From contig CAWEYY010000004.1 in the NCBI GenBank assembly GCA_963813435.1, forward strand, positions 124,001 to 188,000: DNA of 64,000 nucleotides, read 5' to 3'. Shown piece by piece: positions 24,270 to 33,218 of this stretch. Every line of letters begins with the position of its first letter. Position 1 is the stretch's first letter. The notes beneath the pieces are model-generated. The model ran no database searches, was not told the origin of the DNA, and was given only the letters and a program-made list of their open reading frames with translations. Source of the stretch: AC-32 sp963813435. GTDB lineage: Bacteria > Actinomycetota > Thermoleophilia > Gaiellales > Gaiellaceae. The translations under genes and the position numbers were made by a program.

Positions 24270-25200
24270 GTGTCGCTCGCCTCGCCCGAGGGCCGCGTGG
24301 AGCACGCCGTTTCGGTCGTCGTCGTCACCTACAACGGGCTGCCCTGGATCGAGCGCTGTCTCGAGAGCGTCCGCGGTCACGAGACGATCGTCGTCGACCA
24401 CGGATCGACCGACGGAACGGTCGGGCTCGTCCGCGAGCGGTTCCCCGAGGCCCGGCTGATCGAGCAGGAGAACAAGGGCCTCGGCGCGGGCTCGAACGCG
24501 GGGATGCGGGTTGCGACCGGTGACTACTTCCTGCTGCTGAACTCGGACGCCTGGGCGGTCGGCGACGGAGTCGAGCAGCTGACGGCGTTCGCGGAGGAGC
24601 ACCCGGAGGCGGCGGTCGTCGGGCCGCGGCTGCTCAACCCGGACGGCTCGCTCCAGCCCTCGGTGCGCGGCTTCCCGACCCTGTGGCGGCTCGCGACCGA
24701 GTACTTCTTCCTGCGCAAGCTCGCGCCCCGCACGCGCGCGCTGAACGCGTTCTACGGCGCGCGCTTTCTCGCACGACGAGGTGCGCGAGGCCGACTTCCT
24801 GATGGGCGCCTGCCTCCTCGTCCGACGGCAGGCCGTCGATACCGTAGGGCTCTTCGACGAGAACTTCTTCATGTTCAGCGAGGAGACGGACTGGTGCTAC
24901 CGCTTCCGGCAGGCGGGCTGGAAGGTGCTCTTCACGCCGGAGGCCGAGTTCGTCCACGTGGGGGGTGCGACGACGACGCGAAACTGGGGGCCGATGTACA
25001 GGGAGCAGCTGAGGGGACACCTTCGGTTCATGGCCAAGCACCACGGCGAGCGTGAGGCCGAGCGCGCGCGGCTGCTGCTGCTCGCGTCGATGAGGTTGCG
25101 CTCGCTCGTCTTCCACGGCGAGCGGCGGCGCACCTCGAAGGAGGCTGCGCGCTGGCTCGCCAGTGCGCACATGCCGGAGCTGCTGGAGGCTCCCGCGTGA
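24270..25200 (+). pseudogene. GT2 family glycosyltransferase, interrupted by a frameshift
   Basis: Two adjoining frames together make one rhamnosyltransferase-like GT2 protein of about 309 residues. The first (from GTG 24270) has VSVVVVTYNGLPWIERCL, the DHGSTDGT nucleotide site and LLLNSDAW (DxD-like). Homology breaks at about 24765-24767, where TTT follows GCGCGC. Removing one T restores GF-SHDEVREADFLMGACLLVRR and the FDENFFMFSEETDWCYR acceptor motif in the second frame, which ends at 25200. Either an assembly or read error in a homopolymer, or a genuine recent inactivation. The intact reading of both halves favours error or very recent loss. The stop overlaps the next gene by GTGA. Confidence 0.75.
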
Positions 25201-26294
25201 GGCCTCCGGCGGTCGTGGTCGACGTGGGCTGGGTGAACGGGCTCGCGGCGATCCGGTCTCTGGGCCGCGCGGGGGTTCGCGTGCTCGCGCTCGACCACCG
25301 TCCGAGCGCGCTCGGCTTCCGCTCGCGCTACGCCGAGCGCGTGCTCTGCCCGGACCCGCAGGACGAGGAGGCGTTCGTCTCGTTCCTCGCGGAGCTCGGG
25401 GAGCGGCTCGAGGCGCCTGCGCCCGTGTTCGCGACGCACGACGAGCCGCTGAACGCGATCGCCCGGGGCGCCGACCGGCTCGGCGGGCGCTTCCTGTTCC
25501 CGTTTCCGCCGTGGGAGGTCCTGTCCCGCATCCAGAGCAAGCGCGCCCAGCTCGAGGCGGCCGAGCGGGCCGGAGTCGCCGTCCCGCGCTGGGCGGCGGC
25601 GGGCTCGGCGGCGGAGGCGCGCGCCGCCGCGGACGACCTCGGCTACCCGGTCCTGGTCAAGCCGTCCTCGACCGAGGGCTTCAAGCGCCGCTTCGGCCGG
25701 CAGGCGTTCAGCTGCGAGAGCGGCGAGGACGTCGGGCGCGCGTACGCGGACGCCGAGGAGTACGAGCCGCTCGTCCAGGAGCTCATCCCCGGCGGCGACG
25801 GGACGCTCTTCTCGCTGGGGAGCTATCTCTCGGCCGACGGTGAGGCGCTCGGCGTGTTCTGCGGGCGCAAGCTGCAGCAGACACCGCCCGGAGTCGGCAC
25901 GTGCCGCGTGGGCGAGGCGCTCTGGGCCGACGACGTCGTCGACCAGGGTCTGCGGCTGCTCCGCGAGGTCGGGCACACCGGGCTCTCGCAGGTCGAGTTC
26001 AAGCGTGACCCGCGCGACGGTGTGCTGCGGCTGATGGAGATCAACCCGCGGCTCTGGCAGTGGCACGGCCTTGCGACCGCGTGCGGCGTCGACCTGCCGC
26101 GGATCGCGTACGAGGATCTCGTCGGAGAGCACCCGGCGAAGGCCTCGATGAACGGGACGCGACGCCGCTGGGCGATCACGCTGCAGGCCGGCGAGCGCCC
26201 GGCCTTCCAGCGACCACCGTACGTCGACGCGGTCTTCGCCCACGACGACCCCAAGCCCGCACTCGTCCAGCTCGCGCGGTTGATTCGTCGGTGA
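25197..26294 (+). CDS. ATP-grasp carboxylate-amine ligase (D-aspartate-ligase-like)
   Basis: A 365-residue ATP-grasp enzyme. The N-terminal domain VVVDVGWVNGLAAIRSLGRAGVRVLALDHRP is shared with a family of ATP-grasp ligases that includes peptidoglycan D-aspartate ligases. The central LGYPVLVKPSSTEGFKRRF contains the phosphate-binding lysine (near 158). QELIPGGDGTLFSLGSYL gives the hinge, and RLMEINPRLWQWH near 280 the metal-binding E and N. It would activate a carboxylate with ATP and couple it to an amine. The GTG overlaps the glycosyltransferase stop. It is similar in build to the ATP-grasp gene at 32082, suggesting duplication within the cluster. Confidence 0.82.
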   Translation: MRPPAVVVDVGWVNGLAAIRSLGRAGVRVLALDHRPSALGFRSRYAERVLCPDPQDEEAFVSFLAELGERLEAPAPVFATHDEPLNAIARGADRLGGRFLFPFPPWEVLSRIQSKRAQLEAAERAGVAVPRWAAAGSAAEARAAADDLGYPVLVKPSSTEGFKRRFGRQAFSCESGEDVGRAYADAEEYEPLVQELIPGGDGTLFSLGSYLSADGEALGVFCGRKLQQTPPGVGTCRVGEALWADDVVDQGLRLLREVGHTGLSQVEFKRDPRDGVLRLMEINPRLWQWHGLATACGVDLPRIAYEDLVGEHPAKASMNGTRRRWAITLQAGERPAFQRPPYVDAVFAHDDPKPALVQLARLIRR

Positions 26295-28336
26295 GCTCGC
26301 TGACCGCCGACCTCCGCCTCGAGCTCGAGCCGCGCGCGCTTCCGCTGGCCTGGCTCGCCGCGCCTGCCGCGCTCGGGCTCTCGCACCTGCTTCCGGCGAC
26401 GGGTGTCGGGCTCGGCCTGCGGATGGCCGCGGCGCTCGCCTGCCTGCTCGTCCCGGGCGGGATCGTCTCGCGCGCCCTCGGGCTCAGCGGCCTCGCGCCC
26501 GCGTTCACGTGGAGCCTGGCCACGCTCGCCGTCGGGATGATGGTCATGTTCGCCGTCCACGGCTCGATCTGGCTCGCGTTCGGCGTGATGCTGGGCCTGA
26601 GCGCCTGCGCCGTGCCGCTCGCGCTGCGCCGCCCGCCTCCGCGGATCGCCGCGTGGAGCCTCGCGATCCTCGGGCTCGGGCTCGCCGTCGGGATCGCGCT
26701 CTGGTGGGTTGCGGCGTTCGGCGGCGACTCGTTCTTCCACCTCGCGCGCGTCCGCAAGCTCGTCGACTTCGGCTCGATCTCTCTGCGGAGCCTCGACGAG
26801 TACAAGGACGGCGGGCTCCACCCCGGCTATGCGTTCCCGCTCTGGCACGGCCTGCTCGCGCTCGTCTCCAAGCTCGCCGGCGCCGACCCGACCCAGGTCG
26901 TGCTGCACGGGCCGACCGTGCTGATGCCGCTGTCATTCCTGCTCACCTACGAGTCCGGCGTCGCGCTCTTCCGCTCGTACTGGGCGGGGCTCGCGACATT
27001 GCTCGGGTCGTTTGCGCTGCTCGGCCTCGCTCCCGGCCACGGGGGCTCGTTCGTGTCGCTCGCGCTGGCCGCGAACGCGAGCCGGATGCTCGTGCTCCCG
27101 GCCCTTCTGGCCCTGGTCTTCATCTACGTGCGCGAGCCGTCGTGGCAGTTGCTCGTGTCGGTGGCGGCGGCCGCGGGAGCGATGACGCTGATCCACCCGC
27201 CGCACTCGGCGCTCATCCTGATCGTGCTCGGCGGGTTCCTCGTCGTGCGCGCGCTGATGGCCAGGCAGGACGTCGGTGCGATCGCGGCGGCGATCGCGGC
27301 GGTCGCGATCCCGACGGCGGCGGTGGGCGTCTGGCTGCTCCCGATCGTGCGCGACACGGTCGCCCACAACCCGGGCGCGGCGGAGGTGCACCGCGCGTTC
27401 GCGAACTACCGCCACGAGCTCGACGTCTTCGGGGTGCACAGCTATCGCCTCAAGCCCGACGTGTTCGGCCGCGGAGGCGCAGCCGCCGTGGCGGCGCTCG
27501 CGCTGCTCCCGTTCGCGGTCTTCGCGCGCCGGAGGCTCTGGGCGTCGTTCGTCCTCGGCGGGATGCTCGCGGCGTTCGCAGTGACGCTCTTCGCGTTCGC
27601 CTTCCCGCACCTGGCCGACCTCGTCTCGATCTCGCAGGCGCGGCGGCTCGCGGGCTTCGCTCCCAAGGCCTTCGCGCTGACCGGCGCCGCGCTCGTGCTG
27701 GCGGGCCTGCTGCGCTGGGCGGTGCTCCCCGTGGCGCTGGCCTCGGGGATCGTGCTCCAGATCGTCGTGCCCGGCGACTTCGGCCGCCCCTACGGCCACG
27801 GCCACGGCGGGCCGGGGTGGCTGACGTGGTTCGCGTTCGCGGCCGCCATCGCCGCGGTCCTCGCCGCGCTGTTCGCCGACCGGCGACTGCCGAGAATCGA
27901 GCGCGACGGGCCCCTGGCCGCGACGGCGGTGGTGCTGTTCCTGCTGCCGGTCGCCGTGCACGGGTTCTCCCGGTGGAGCCCGCCGGCTTCGGCGCGGGAC
28001 GAGCTCTCGCCCGCGCTCGTGCGCGCGCTCGGCGAGCGGCTGCCGCCGAGGGCGGTCGTCTTCACCGACCAGCTGACCGGCTACGAGCTCGCCGCCTTTC
28101 TTCCGGTCTACGTGAACTCGACGCCGCCGATCCACAGCAGCGACACGAAGGCGAACCACCCGGCCCGCCGCGTACGCGACGAGCAGCGGTTCTTCCGCAA
28201 CGGCGGCCCGCTCTCGATGCTGCGCCGCTACGGCGCCGGCTGGTTGCTCGTCGACCGCACCCGCGTCCGGCACACGCGCTTCAACCTTCCGCGCGTCTAC
28301 GCGGATGGGCGATACGTTCTCTACCGAATGCGATGA
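26291..28336 (+). CDS. Large polytopic membrane protein, GT-C-like
   Basis: A 681-residue protein with roughly 14 hydrophobic helices and a soluble C-terminal part of about 100 residues. A short extracytoplasmic loop after the fifth helix contains FGGDSFFHLARVRKLVDFGS, where the DSxxH arrangement recalls the first-loop acids of GT-C glycosyltransferases that use lipid-phosphate sugars. The C-terminal domain ends RVYADGRYVLYRMR, a pattern seen in membrane mannosyl- and arabinosyltransferase relatives. The GTG overlaps the ATP-grasp stop, and the stop overlaps the next gene. Assignment as a sugar transferase is inference; acceptor and donor are unknown. Confidence 0.7.
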   Translation: MSSLTADLRLELEPRALPLAWLAAPAALGLSHLLPATGVGLGLRMAAALACLLVPGGIVSRALGLSGLAPAFTWSLATLAVGMMVMFAVHGSIWLAFGVMLGLSACAVPLALRRPPPRIAAWSLAILGLGLAVGIALWWVAAFGGDSFFHLARVRKLVDFGSISLRSLDEYKDGGLHPGYAFPLWHGLLALVSKLAGADPTQVVLHGPTVLMPLSFLLTYESGVALFRSYWAGLATLLGSFALLGLAPGHGGSFVSLALAANASRMLVLPALLALVFIYVREPSWQLLVSVAAAAGAMTLIHPPHSALILIVLGGFLVVRALMARQDVGAIAAAIAAVAIPTAAVGVWLLPIVRDTVAHNPGAAEVHRAFANYRHELDVFGVHSYRLKPDVFGRGGAAAVAALALLPFAVFARRRLWASFVLGGMLAAFAVTLFAFAFPHLADLVSISQARRLAGFAPKAFALTGAALVLAGLLRWAVLPVALASGIVLQIVVPGDFGRPYGHGHGGPGWLTWFAFAAAIAAVLAALFADRRLPRIERDGPLAATAVVLFLLPVAVHGFSRWSPPASARDELSPALVRALGERLPPRAVVFTDQLTGYELAAFLPVYVNSTPPIHSSDTKANHPARRVRDEQRFFRNGGPLSMLRRYGAGWLLVDRTRVRHTRFNLPRVYADGRYVLYRMR

Positions 28337-29592
28337 AAGTCCTGCTCGTGACGATGTATTTCCCGCCGGCGGGCGGGGGTGGCGTGCAGCGTCCGCTGAA
28401 GATCGCCACGCACCTTCCGGCGCTCGGGATCGAGACGCACGTGCTCGCGCCCGACGACCCGAAGTGGATCCACCGCGACGAGGACCTGCGCCCGCCGACG
28501 CAGGCCTTCGTCCACCGCGCCAGGTACCTCGGCCCGCGCGCGCGGATGCCCTCGGAGGAGATGCACGGGCTCTCGGGCACCGACCTGCTGCTCGCTCAGG
28601 CGAAGCTCGCCTACCGGCGCGTGCTGCTTCCCGACGCAAGCGTCACGTGGCTCCCGACGGCAGTGCCCACCGCGGTCCGGATCGTCAAGAGCGAAGGGAT
28701 CGACGCCGTCATCACCACGAGCCCGCCGAACTCGATGCACCTGCTCGGCGCGTCCGTCAAGCGCCTCACCGGGATCCCATGGGTCGCTGACTTCCGGGAT
28801 GCGGTGCTCGGAAACGCCGACCGCCGCTTCGACAAGGCCTCCGTGCGCGCGAAGGAGAAGGCGCTCGAGCAGGTCGTCCGCCTCGCCGCACGCTCGGCCG
28901 ACGGGATCGTCGCGGTCTCCGAGCCGATCGCTGACGAGGTGCGCAGCTTCGAGCCCGTCGGCCAGGTGCGCGTGATCCCGAACGGCTGCGACTTCGACGA
29001 CTTCGCTGGGCTCGAGTACCACAAGGGCGAGCGCTTCCGGATCACGCACACGGGAAGCTTCTTCGGCCAGCGCAATCCGAGGCCGTTCCTGACCGCGCTT
29101 GCCGAGTCGGGCCTCGACGACGTCGTCGCCCGGTTCGCCGGCGACTTCCGCGCGGTCGACCGCGAGTGGGTGGAGGAGCTCGGGCTGGGCGAGAGGCTCG
29201 AGTTGCTCGACTACGTCCCGCACCGCGAGGCGCTCGAGCTGCAGCGCGACTCGGAGGCGAACCTGCTGCTGCTCCCGGAAGCGGCCGGCCGCGGCCGCGT
29301 CGTCCCGTCCGGGAAGATCTTCGAGTACCTCGCTGCCGAGCGGCCGATCCTGGCCGCGGTTCCGCCCGACGGCGCCGCCGCCGAGCTCGTCCGCGAGACC
29401 GGCGCGGGGGTCGTGGTCGCCCCTGACGACGAGCGCGGCCTGCGCGAGGCGCTCGCCGGGCTGCACGCGCGCTGGCGCGCCGGCAAGCTGGCCGACGGCG
29501 TCCTCTCTCCCGAGCAGCGGAAGAGGCTCTCGCGCGAGACGCGTGTGGAGGAGCTCGCCGAGCTGCTGTGGAGCCTGCAGGGTTCACGGTGA
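28333..29592 (+). CDS. Glycosyltransferase, GT4 family
   Basis: A 419-residue GT-B enzyme. The N-terminal motif KVLLVTMYFPPAGGGGVQRP is the glycine-rich acceptor loop of GT4 proteins. VITTSPPNSMHLLGASVKR and WVADFRDAVLGN follow, and the donor domain has THTGSFFGQRNPRPFLTAL and the conserved SGKIFEYLAAERPILA with its EYL acid. It is a paralogue of the proteins at 61391 and 62653, which share TTSPP, DFRD/EFRD and GKLFEYLA segments. ATGA overlap with the membrane protein gene. Repeat copy C follows its stop by about 16 bp. Confidence 0.88.
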   Translation: MKVLLVTMYFPPAGGGGVQRPLKIATHLPALGIETHVLAPDDPKWIHRDEDLRPPTQAFVHRARYLGPRARMPSEEMHGLSGTDLLLAQAKLAYRRVLLPDASVTWLPTAVPTAVRIVKSEGIDAVITTSPPNSMHLLGASVKRLTGIPWVADFRDAVLGNADRRFDKASVRAKEKALEQVVRLAARSADGIVAVSEPIADEVRSFEPVGQVRVIPNGCDFDDFAGLEYHKGERFRITHTGSFFGQRNPRPFLTALAESGLDDVVARFAGDFRAVDREWVEELGLGERLELLDYVPHREALELQRDSEANLLLLPEAAGRGRVVPSGKIFEYLAAERPILAAVPPDGAAAELVRETGAGVVVAPDDERGLREALAGLHARWRAGKLADGVLSPEQRKRLSRETRVEELAELLWSLQGSR

Positions 29593-29608
29593 CGCGCGAG
29601 TCCAACAA

Positions 29609-29683
29609 GGCGCCGCTTGCGGCGCCGTCGTCAGGAGGCGCGGGCTTGCCCGCGCGTCCGTCTGAAATGACCGGTCGACACGT
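29609..29683 (+). repeat. Double-hairpin dispersed repeat, copy C
   Basis: First hairpin GGCGCCGC TT GCGGCGCC at 29609-29626, a 4-nt spacer, TCAG, second hairpin with CGCGGGC TT GCCCGCG core, then CCGTCTGAAATGACCGGTCG identical to copy A. The ATG inside the repeat (29667) is in frame with the downstream polymerase-type gene. Confidence 0.85.
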
Positions 29684-31010
29684 TTTCCATGAGAGCCGGG
29701 AAGGCGTCTTGGTTTCCTTCTTCTTCCTCGCGGCTGTCTTCTGCGCGAGCTTCGAGAAGGTGCAGTGGAACGTCGCCGGGACGGTCTTCCTCGCCGACCT
29801 GACCGCGCTCGGCTTCCTCGCCTCGTTCGCGTTCGACCGGATCGGCTCGCACCGGCTGAGCGGACGCGTCCCCCGCACGGCCGCCGTGCTGCTCGCGTTC
29901 CTCGGCGCCTTCCTGCTCGTCTACCTGATCGGGTTCTTCAACCTCGAGACGACCCAGGCCCTGAGCCAGTTCGGCAAGGGAATCGTCAAATGGCTGATCC
30001 ACTTCGCGTTCCTGATCGTCGGGGTGATCTACCTGACAGGCCGTTCGAGGCGCTACTTCTGGAAGACGCTCGCCTGGTTCCTCGGCGGGATCGTCTTCAA
30101 CGGCGCCTACGGGATCCTGCAGCTCCTCTCGGCCCAGGCCGGGCACAACCTCGACTCGCTCTTCCTCTCGCCGCTCACGCGCGGGGCGAGCCAGATCAAC
30201 ATCTACGGCGCGGTCAACGGCACGAGCGTCTACCGGCCGAACGCGCTCACCGGCGACCCGAACCACCTCGGGATCATGCTGCTGCTCCCGATCCTGATCC
30301 TCACGCCGCTGTACCTACGGCTGGAGAAGGGACGCAGGCGGAACTGGCTCGCCGTGCTGATCGCGTTCCTGCTGATCGTCGAGCTCGCGACGCTCTCGCG
30401 CAGCGGTCTCCTCGGGCTGACGGTGGGCGCGCTCGTCCTGTTGATCCCGTACCGGCACCTGCTGTTCTCGCGCCTCGCGATCCTGCCGCTCGCGCTCGTC
30501 GTGATCCCGGTCGCGTATGAGGTCTACCGGCGGCGGCACTTCTTCGACGTCGTCGTGCGCTCGCGCCTCTCGCGCTCGGCGGCGGGGACGAACACCCACC
30601 TCGACGTCTACTCGTTCATCCCGCAGATCCTGCACGTGCACCCGCTCTTCGGCCTCGGCTTCAACAACTTCTCGGTCTACTACGAGTTCGTCACGGGCAA
30701 GACGAACTGGGGCCCGCACTCCTACTACGTGGCGCTGCTCGTCGAGGGCGGCCTCGTCGGGACTGCGCTGTTCGCGGTCTTCCTCTGGTACCTGTTCGCG
30801 AGGCTTGCCGCGGCGCGCCGGCTGGGGAAGGCGCTCGCCGCGGCGCGCGACCCGCTGGCCGCGCGGGTGAGGCCGCTCGCCTGGGGGATGACCGCCGCGC
30901 TCGTCGGGACGATGGCCGCGAACGTCTTCTACCTGACGATGTCGTTCCTCTATTTCTACGTCTTCGTGATGCTCGCCCTCGTGACGCCGACCGTCTTCTC
31001 TCAGAAATGA
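29667..31010 (+). CDS. O-antigen ligase/polymerase family membrane protein (second Wzy/WaaL-like)
   Basis: A protein of about 447 residues with 11-12 hydrophobic helices. The Wzy_C loop ends with WGPHSYYVALLVEGGLVGTALF, and the SRSGLLGLTVG stretch precedes it, both typical of the O-antigen ligase family. It presumably polymerises or ligates the exported repeat unit. The open frame reaches 29568, but its first 33 codons translate repeat copy C. The ATG at 29667 lies in the repeat core, and a TTG at 29709 lies just before the first helix. I chose 29667 with low certainty. The stop overlaps the next gene by ATGA. Confidence 0.82.
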   Translation: MTGRHVFHESREGVLVSFFFLAAVFCASFEKVQWNVAGTVFLADLTALGFLASFAFDRIGSHRLSGRVPRTAAVLLAFLGAFLLVYLIGFFNLETTQALSQFGKGIVKWLIHFAFLIVGVIYLTGRSRRYFWKTLAWFLGGIVFNGAYGILQLLSAQAGHNLDSLFLSPLTRGASQINIYGAVNGTSVYRPNALTGDPNHLGIMLLLPILILTPLYLRLEKGRRRNWLAVLIAFLLIVELATLSRSGLLGLTVGALVLLIPYRHLLFSRLAILPLALVVIPVAYEVYRRRHFFDVVVRSRLSRSAAGTNTHLDVYSFIPQILHVHPLFGLGFNNFSVYYEFVTGKTNWGPHSYYVALLVEGGLVGTALFAVFLWYLFARLAAARRLGKALAAARDPLAARVRPLAWGMTAALVGTMAANVFYLTMSFLYFYVFVMLALVTPTVFSQK

Positions 31011-32014
31011 AGCTCCTGGTGCTGACGACGTCGTACCCTCGCTACGAGGGCGATCCGACCGTGAACTTCCTCGGCGAGGCGGTCGCGCAGCTCCGTGGCC
31101 GCGGGGTCGACGTCGACGTCGTCTCTCCCGCGACGTTCCCGCACTACGGCATCGCGTATGGCTCCGGGATCGTCGGCAACCTGCGCCGCGAGCCGTGGCG
31201 CGCGGCGATGCTCCCGGCGATGCTCTGGAACTTCCGACGCGCGGCGAAGCGGCTCGCGCCGAAGGCGGACCTGATCCATGCGCACTGGCTTCCGAGCGGC
31301 GGGATCGCCGCGACTCTCGGGCGCCCGTTCGTCGTCCAGCTCTGGGGCACGGACGTCGAGCTGGCGCGGAGAGCGCGGCCGCTTGCCCGTTCGATCCTGC
31401 GCCGGGCGCGCCTGACAATCTGTCCCTCGAACGCGCTTGCGGACGCCGCTCGCGACCTCGGCGCGCAGGAGGTGCGCGTGATCCCGAGCGGGGTGCAGGT
31501 CCCGGACGAGGTCGCCGAGGAGGCCGCACCGCCCGAGGTGCTCTTCGCGGGACGGCTCTCGCCCGAGAAGGGCATCCTCGAGCTCGTCGAGGCGGCAAAG
31601 GGGATGAGGCTCGTCGTCGCCGGAGACGGGCCGCTGCGGGACAGGGTTCCCGGCGCGCTCGGGTTCGTCCCGCACGACGACCTCGGGCCGCTGTACGAGC
31701 GGGCGGCGGTCGTCGCGTGCCCGTCGCACCGCGAGGGGTTCGGCGTGGTCTGCGCGGAGGCGATGGCCTACGGGCGGCCCGTGGTCGCCGGCGCCACCGG
31801 CGGGCTCCTCGACCTCGTCGTGGACGGCGAGACCGGTCTGCTCGTTCCGCCGCGCGACGTGGGCGCGTTGCGGGCGGCGCTGGAGCGGCTGCTCGAGGAC
31901 CGCGAGCTTCGCCGCCGGTTCGGCACCGCGGCGCGCGAGCGGGTCAAGGAGCGGTTCGCCTGGCCCGCCGTGACAGACGCGACGCTTGCCGCCTACGAGG
32001 AGGCGCTCGCGTGA
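31007..32014 (+). CDS. Glycosyltransferase, GT4 family
   Basis: A 335-residue GT4 enzyme. N-terminal LLVLTTSYPRYEGDPTVNFL, central DLIHAHWLPSGGIAATL, and VVQLWGTDVELARR. The donor domain has VLFAGRLSPEKGILELVEA (the R/K phosphate-binding residues) and the classic E-x7-E region HREGFGVVCAEAMAYGRPVV. It transfers a sugar from a nucleotide donor on the cytoplasmic side. ATGA overlap with the polymerase gene. The following gap of 67 bp holds a GC-rich palindrome. Confidence 0.92.
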   Translation: MKLLVLTTSYPRYEGDPTVNFLGEAVAQLRGRGVDVDVVSPATFPHYGIAYGSGIVGNLRREPWRAAMLPAMLWNFRRAAKRLAPKADLIHAHWLPSGGIAATLGRPFVVQLWGTDVELARRARPLARSILRRARLTICPSNALADAARDLGAQEVRVIPSGVQVPDEVAEEAAPPEVLFAGRLSPEKGILELVEAAKGMRLVVAGDGPLRDRVPGALGFVPHDDLGPLYERAAVVACPSHREGFGVVCAEAMAYGRPVVAGATGGLLDLVVDGETGLLVPPRDVGALRAALERLLEDRELRRRFGTAARERVKERFAWPAVTDATLAAYEEALA

Positions 32015-32044
32015 GAGGAGACATGTCCAGGAGGGCCATGCCAG

Positions 32045-32057
32045 GGGGACAGTCCCC
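32045..32057 (+). repeat. Short perfect palindrome GGGGAC-A-GTCCCC
   Basis: A 6-bp-arm inverted repeat around a single central A, in the only gap between the glycosyltransferase (ends 32014) and the ATP-grasp gene (starts 32082). It could form a small hairpin or a protein site. No function is evident. Confidence 0.5.
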
Positions 32058-32081
32058 GGGCCGTGGCCGGAAGGGACACGC

Positions 32082-33218
32082 ATGAGGCCCGCGGTCGTCT
32101 ACGGCCTTCTCCACGCGGGACTCGCGATCGCGCGCAGCCTCGGCCGCGACGGGATCCCGGTCGAGGGCATCGCGCTCCAGCGCTACGAGTTCGGCCTGCG
32201 CTCGCGGTACCTGCGGCGCAGAACCCTCGCCGCGGGCGACGACGACGTGCTCGAGGCGCTTCGCCACGCGGGCGCGGGGGGCGAGAAGCCTGTGCTCTTC
32301 CTGGAACGCGACGAGAACGTCGAGACCGTGCTGCACCGCTGGGACGAGGTGCGCGCGCTGGCGGACGTCCCGCTCCCGGACGACCCCGAAGCCGTCCGGC
32401 GCCTGCGCCGCAAGGACCTGCTCCCCGCCGTGGCCGCCGAGGCGGGTGTCCCCTCGCCGCGCACGGTCCGCGCCGAGAGCCCGGAGTCGATCCGCGAGGC
32501 GGGCCTCGAGCCGCCGCTCCTGCTCAAGCCGCTCGAGGGACAGGACTTCGCGATGGCGTTCGGCGAGAAGGCCTTCGTCGCCGGGACCTTGGACGAAGCG
32601 GTCGCGCTCTGGAAGCGCGCCAAGGAGCGCGGCTTCGACACGATCGTCCAGGAGCTGATCCCCGACTCGCACGAGCAGGTGTTCTCGCTCTTCACGTACA
32701 TCGGGCGGGAGGGCGAGCCGCTCGCGAGCGTCGTCGGCCGCAAGGTCCGGCAGGGCCCGCTGCGCTTCGGCACGAGCGCGGTCTTCGCCTCGGGCCATGA
32801 CGACGAGGTGCACGAGCTCGGCCAGAGGCTCCTGCGCGCGGTCGACTACCGCGGCCTGGCGCACGTCGAGCTCGTCCGCGACGACCGCGACGGGCTCCTG
32901 AAGGTGATCGAGGTGAACACCCGCCCGCCGGTCTGGGCCGGGATCGCGACCGGGCCCGAGCTCGGGATCGCGCGGGTCGCCTACGACGATCTCTGCGGGC
33001 GGCCGCTCACGTCGGAGCAGACGATGACCGAGCAGCTGACGTGGATCTACCTCGCGAAGGACGTCTGGGTCTCGGCGCAGATGGCGAGGCGCCGCGAGCT
33101 GCCGCCGAGCGAGTTCCTGCGCTACTACCTCCAGCGCAAGAAGGTACGCGCGGTCTTCGCGGCGGACGACCCGGCGCCCGCAATCGCGAGCCTCGGCTAC
33201 CTCCGGTCGCGCGTCTGA
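32082..33218 (+). CDS. ATP-grasp carboxylate-amine ligase
   Basis: A 378-residue ATP-grasp protein. It starts VVYGLLHAGLAIARSLGRDGIPVEGIALQ, like the protein at 25197, and shares FGLRSRY versus GFRSRY in the same position. The grasp domain has PPLLLKPLEGQDFAMAF, TIVQELIPDSHEQVFSLFTY and LKVIEVNTRPPVWAGIATG with the metal-binding E-x-N. A C-terminal basic tail follows. It would couple a carboxylate to an amine using ATP. ATG 32082 begins directly at the first strand; upstream codons translate the palindrome region and show no conservation. Next gene begins on the last base of its stop. Confidence 0.82.
   Translation: MRPAVVYGLLHAGLAIARSLGRDGIPVEGIALQRYEFGLRSRYLRRRTLAAGDDDVLEALRHAGAGGEKPVLFLERDENVETVLHRWDEVRALADVPLPDDPEAVRRLRRKDLLPAVAAEAGVPSPRTVRAESPESIREAGLEPPLLLKPLEGQDFAMAFGEKAFVAGTLDEAVALWKRAKERGFDTIVQELIPDSHEQVFSLFTYIGREGEPLASVVGRKVRQGPLRFGTSAVFASGHDDEVHELGQRLLRAVDYRGLAHVELVRDDRDGLLKVIEVNTRPPVWAGIATGPELGIARVAYDDLCGRPLTSEQTMTEQLTWIYLAKDVWVSAQMARRRELPPSEFLRYYLQRKKVRAVFAADDPAPAIASLGYLRSRV

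Noticed and set aside
26291..28336. Assigning the large membrane protein a specific mannosyl- or arabinosyltransferase name.
   Set aside because: Only a GT-C-like loop and a general helix pattern support it; no subfamily motif is clear.
32015..32081. A small gene in the gap before the ATP-grasp gene at 32082.
   Set aside because: The gap is only 67 bp, holds a palindrome, and the frame through it shows no conserved content.
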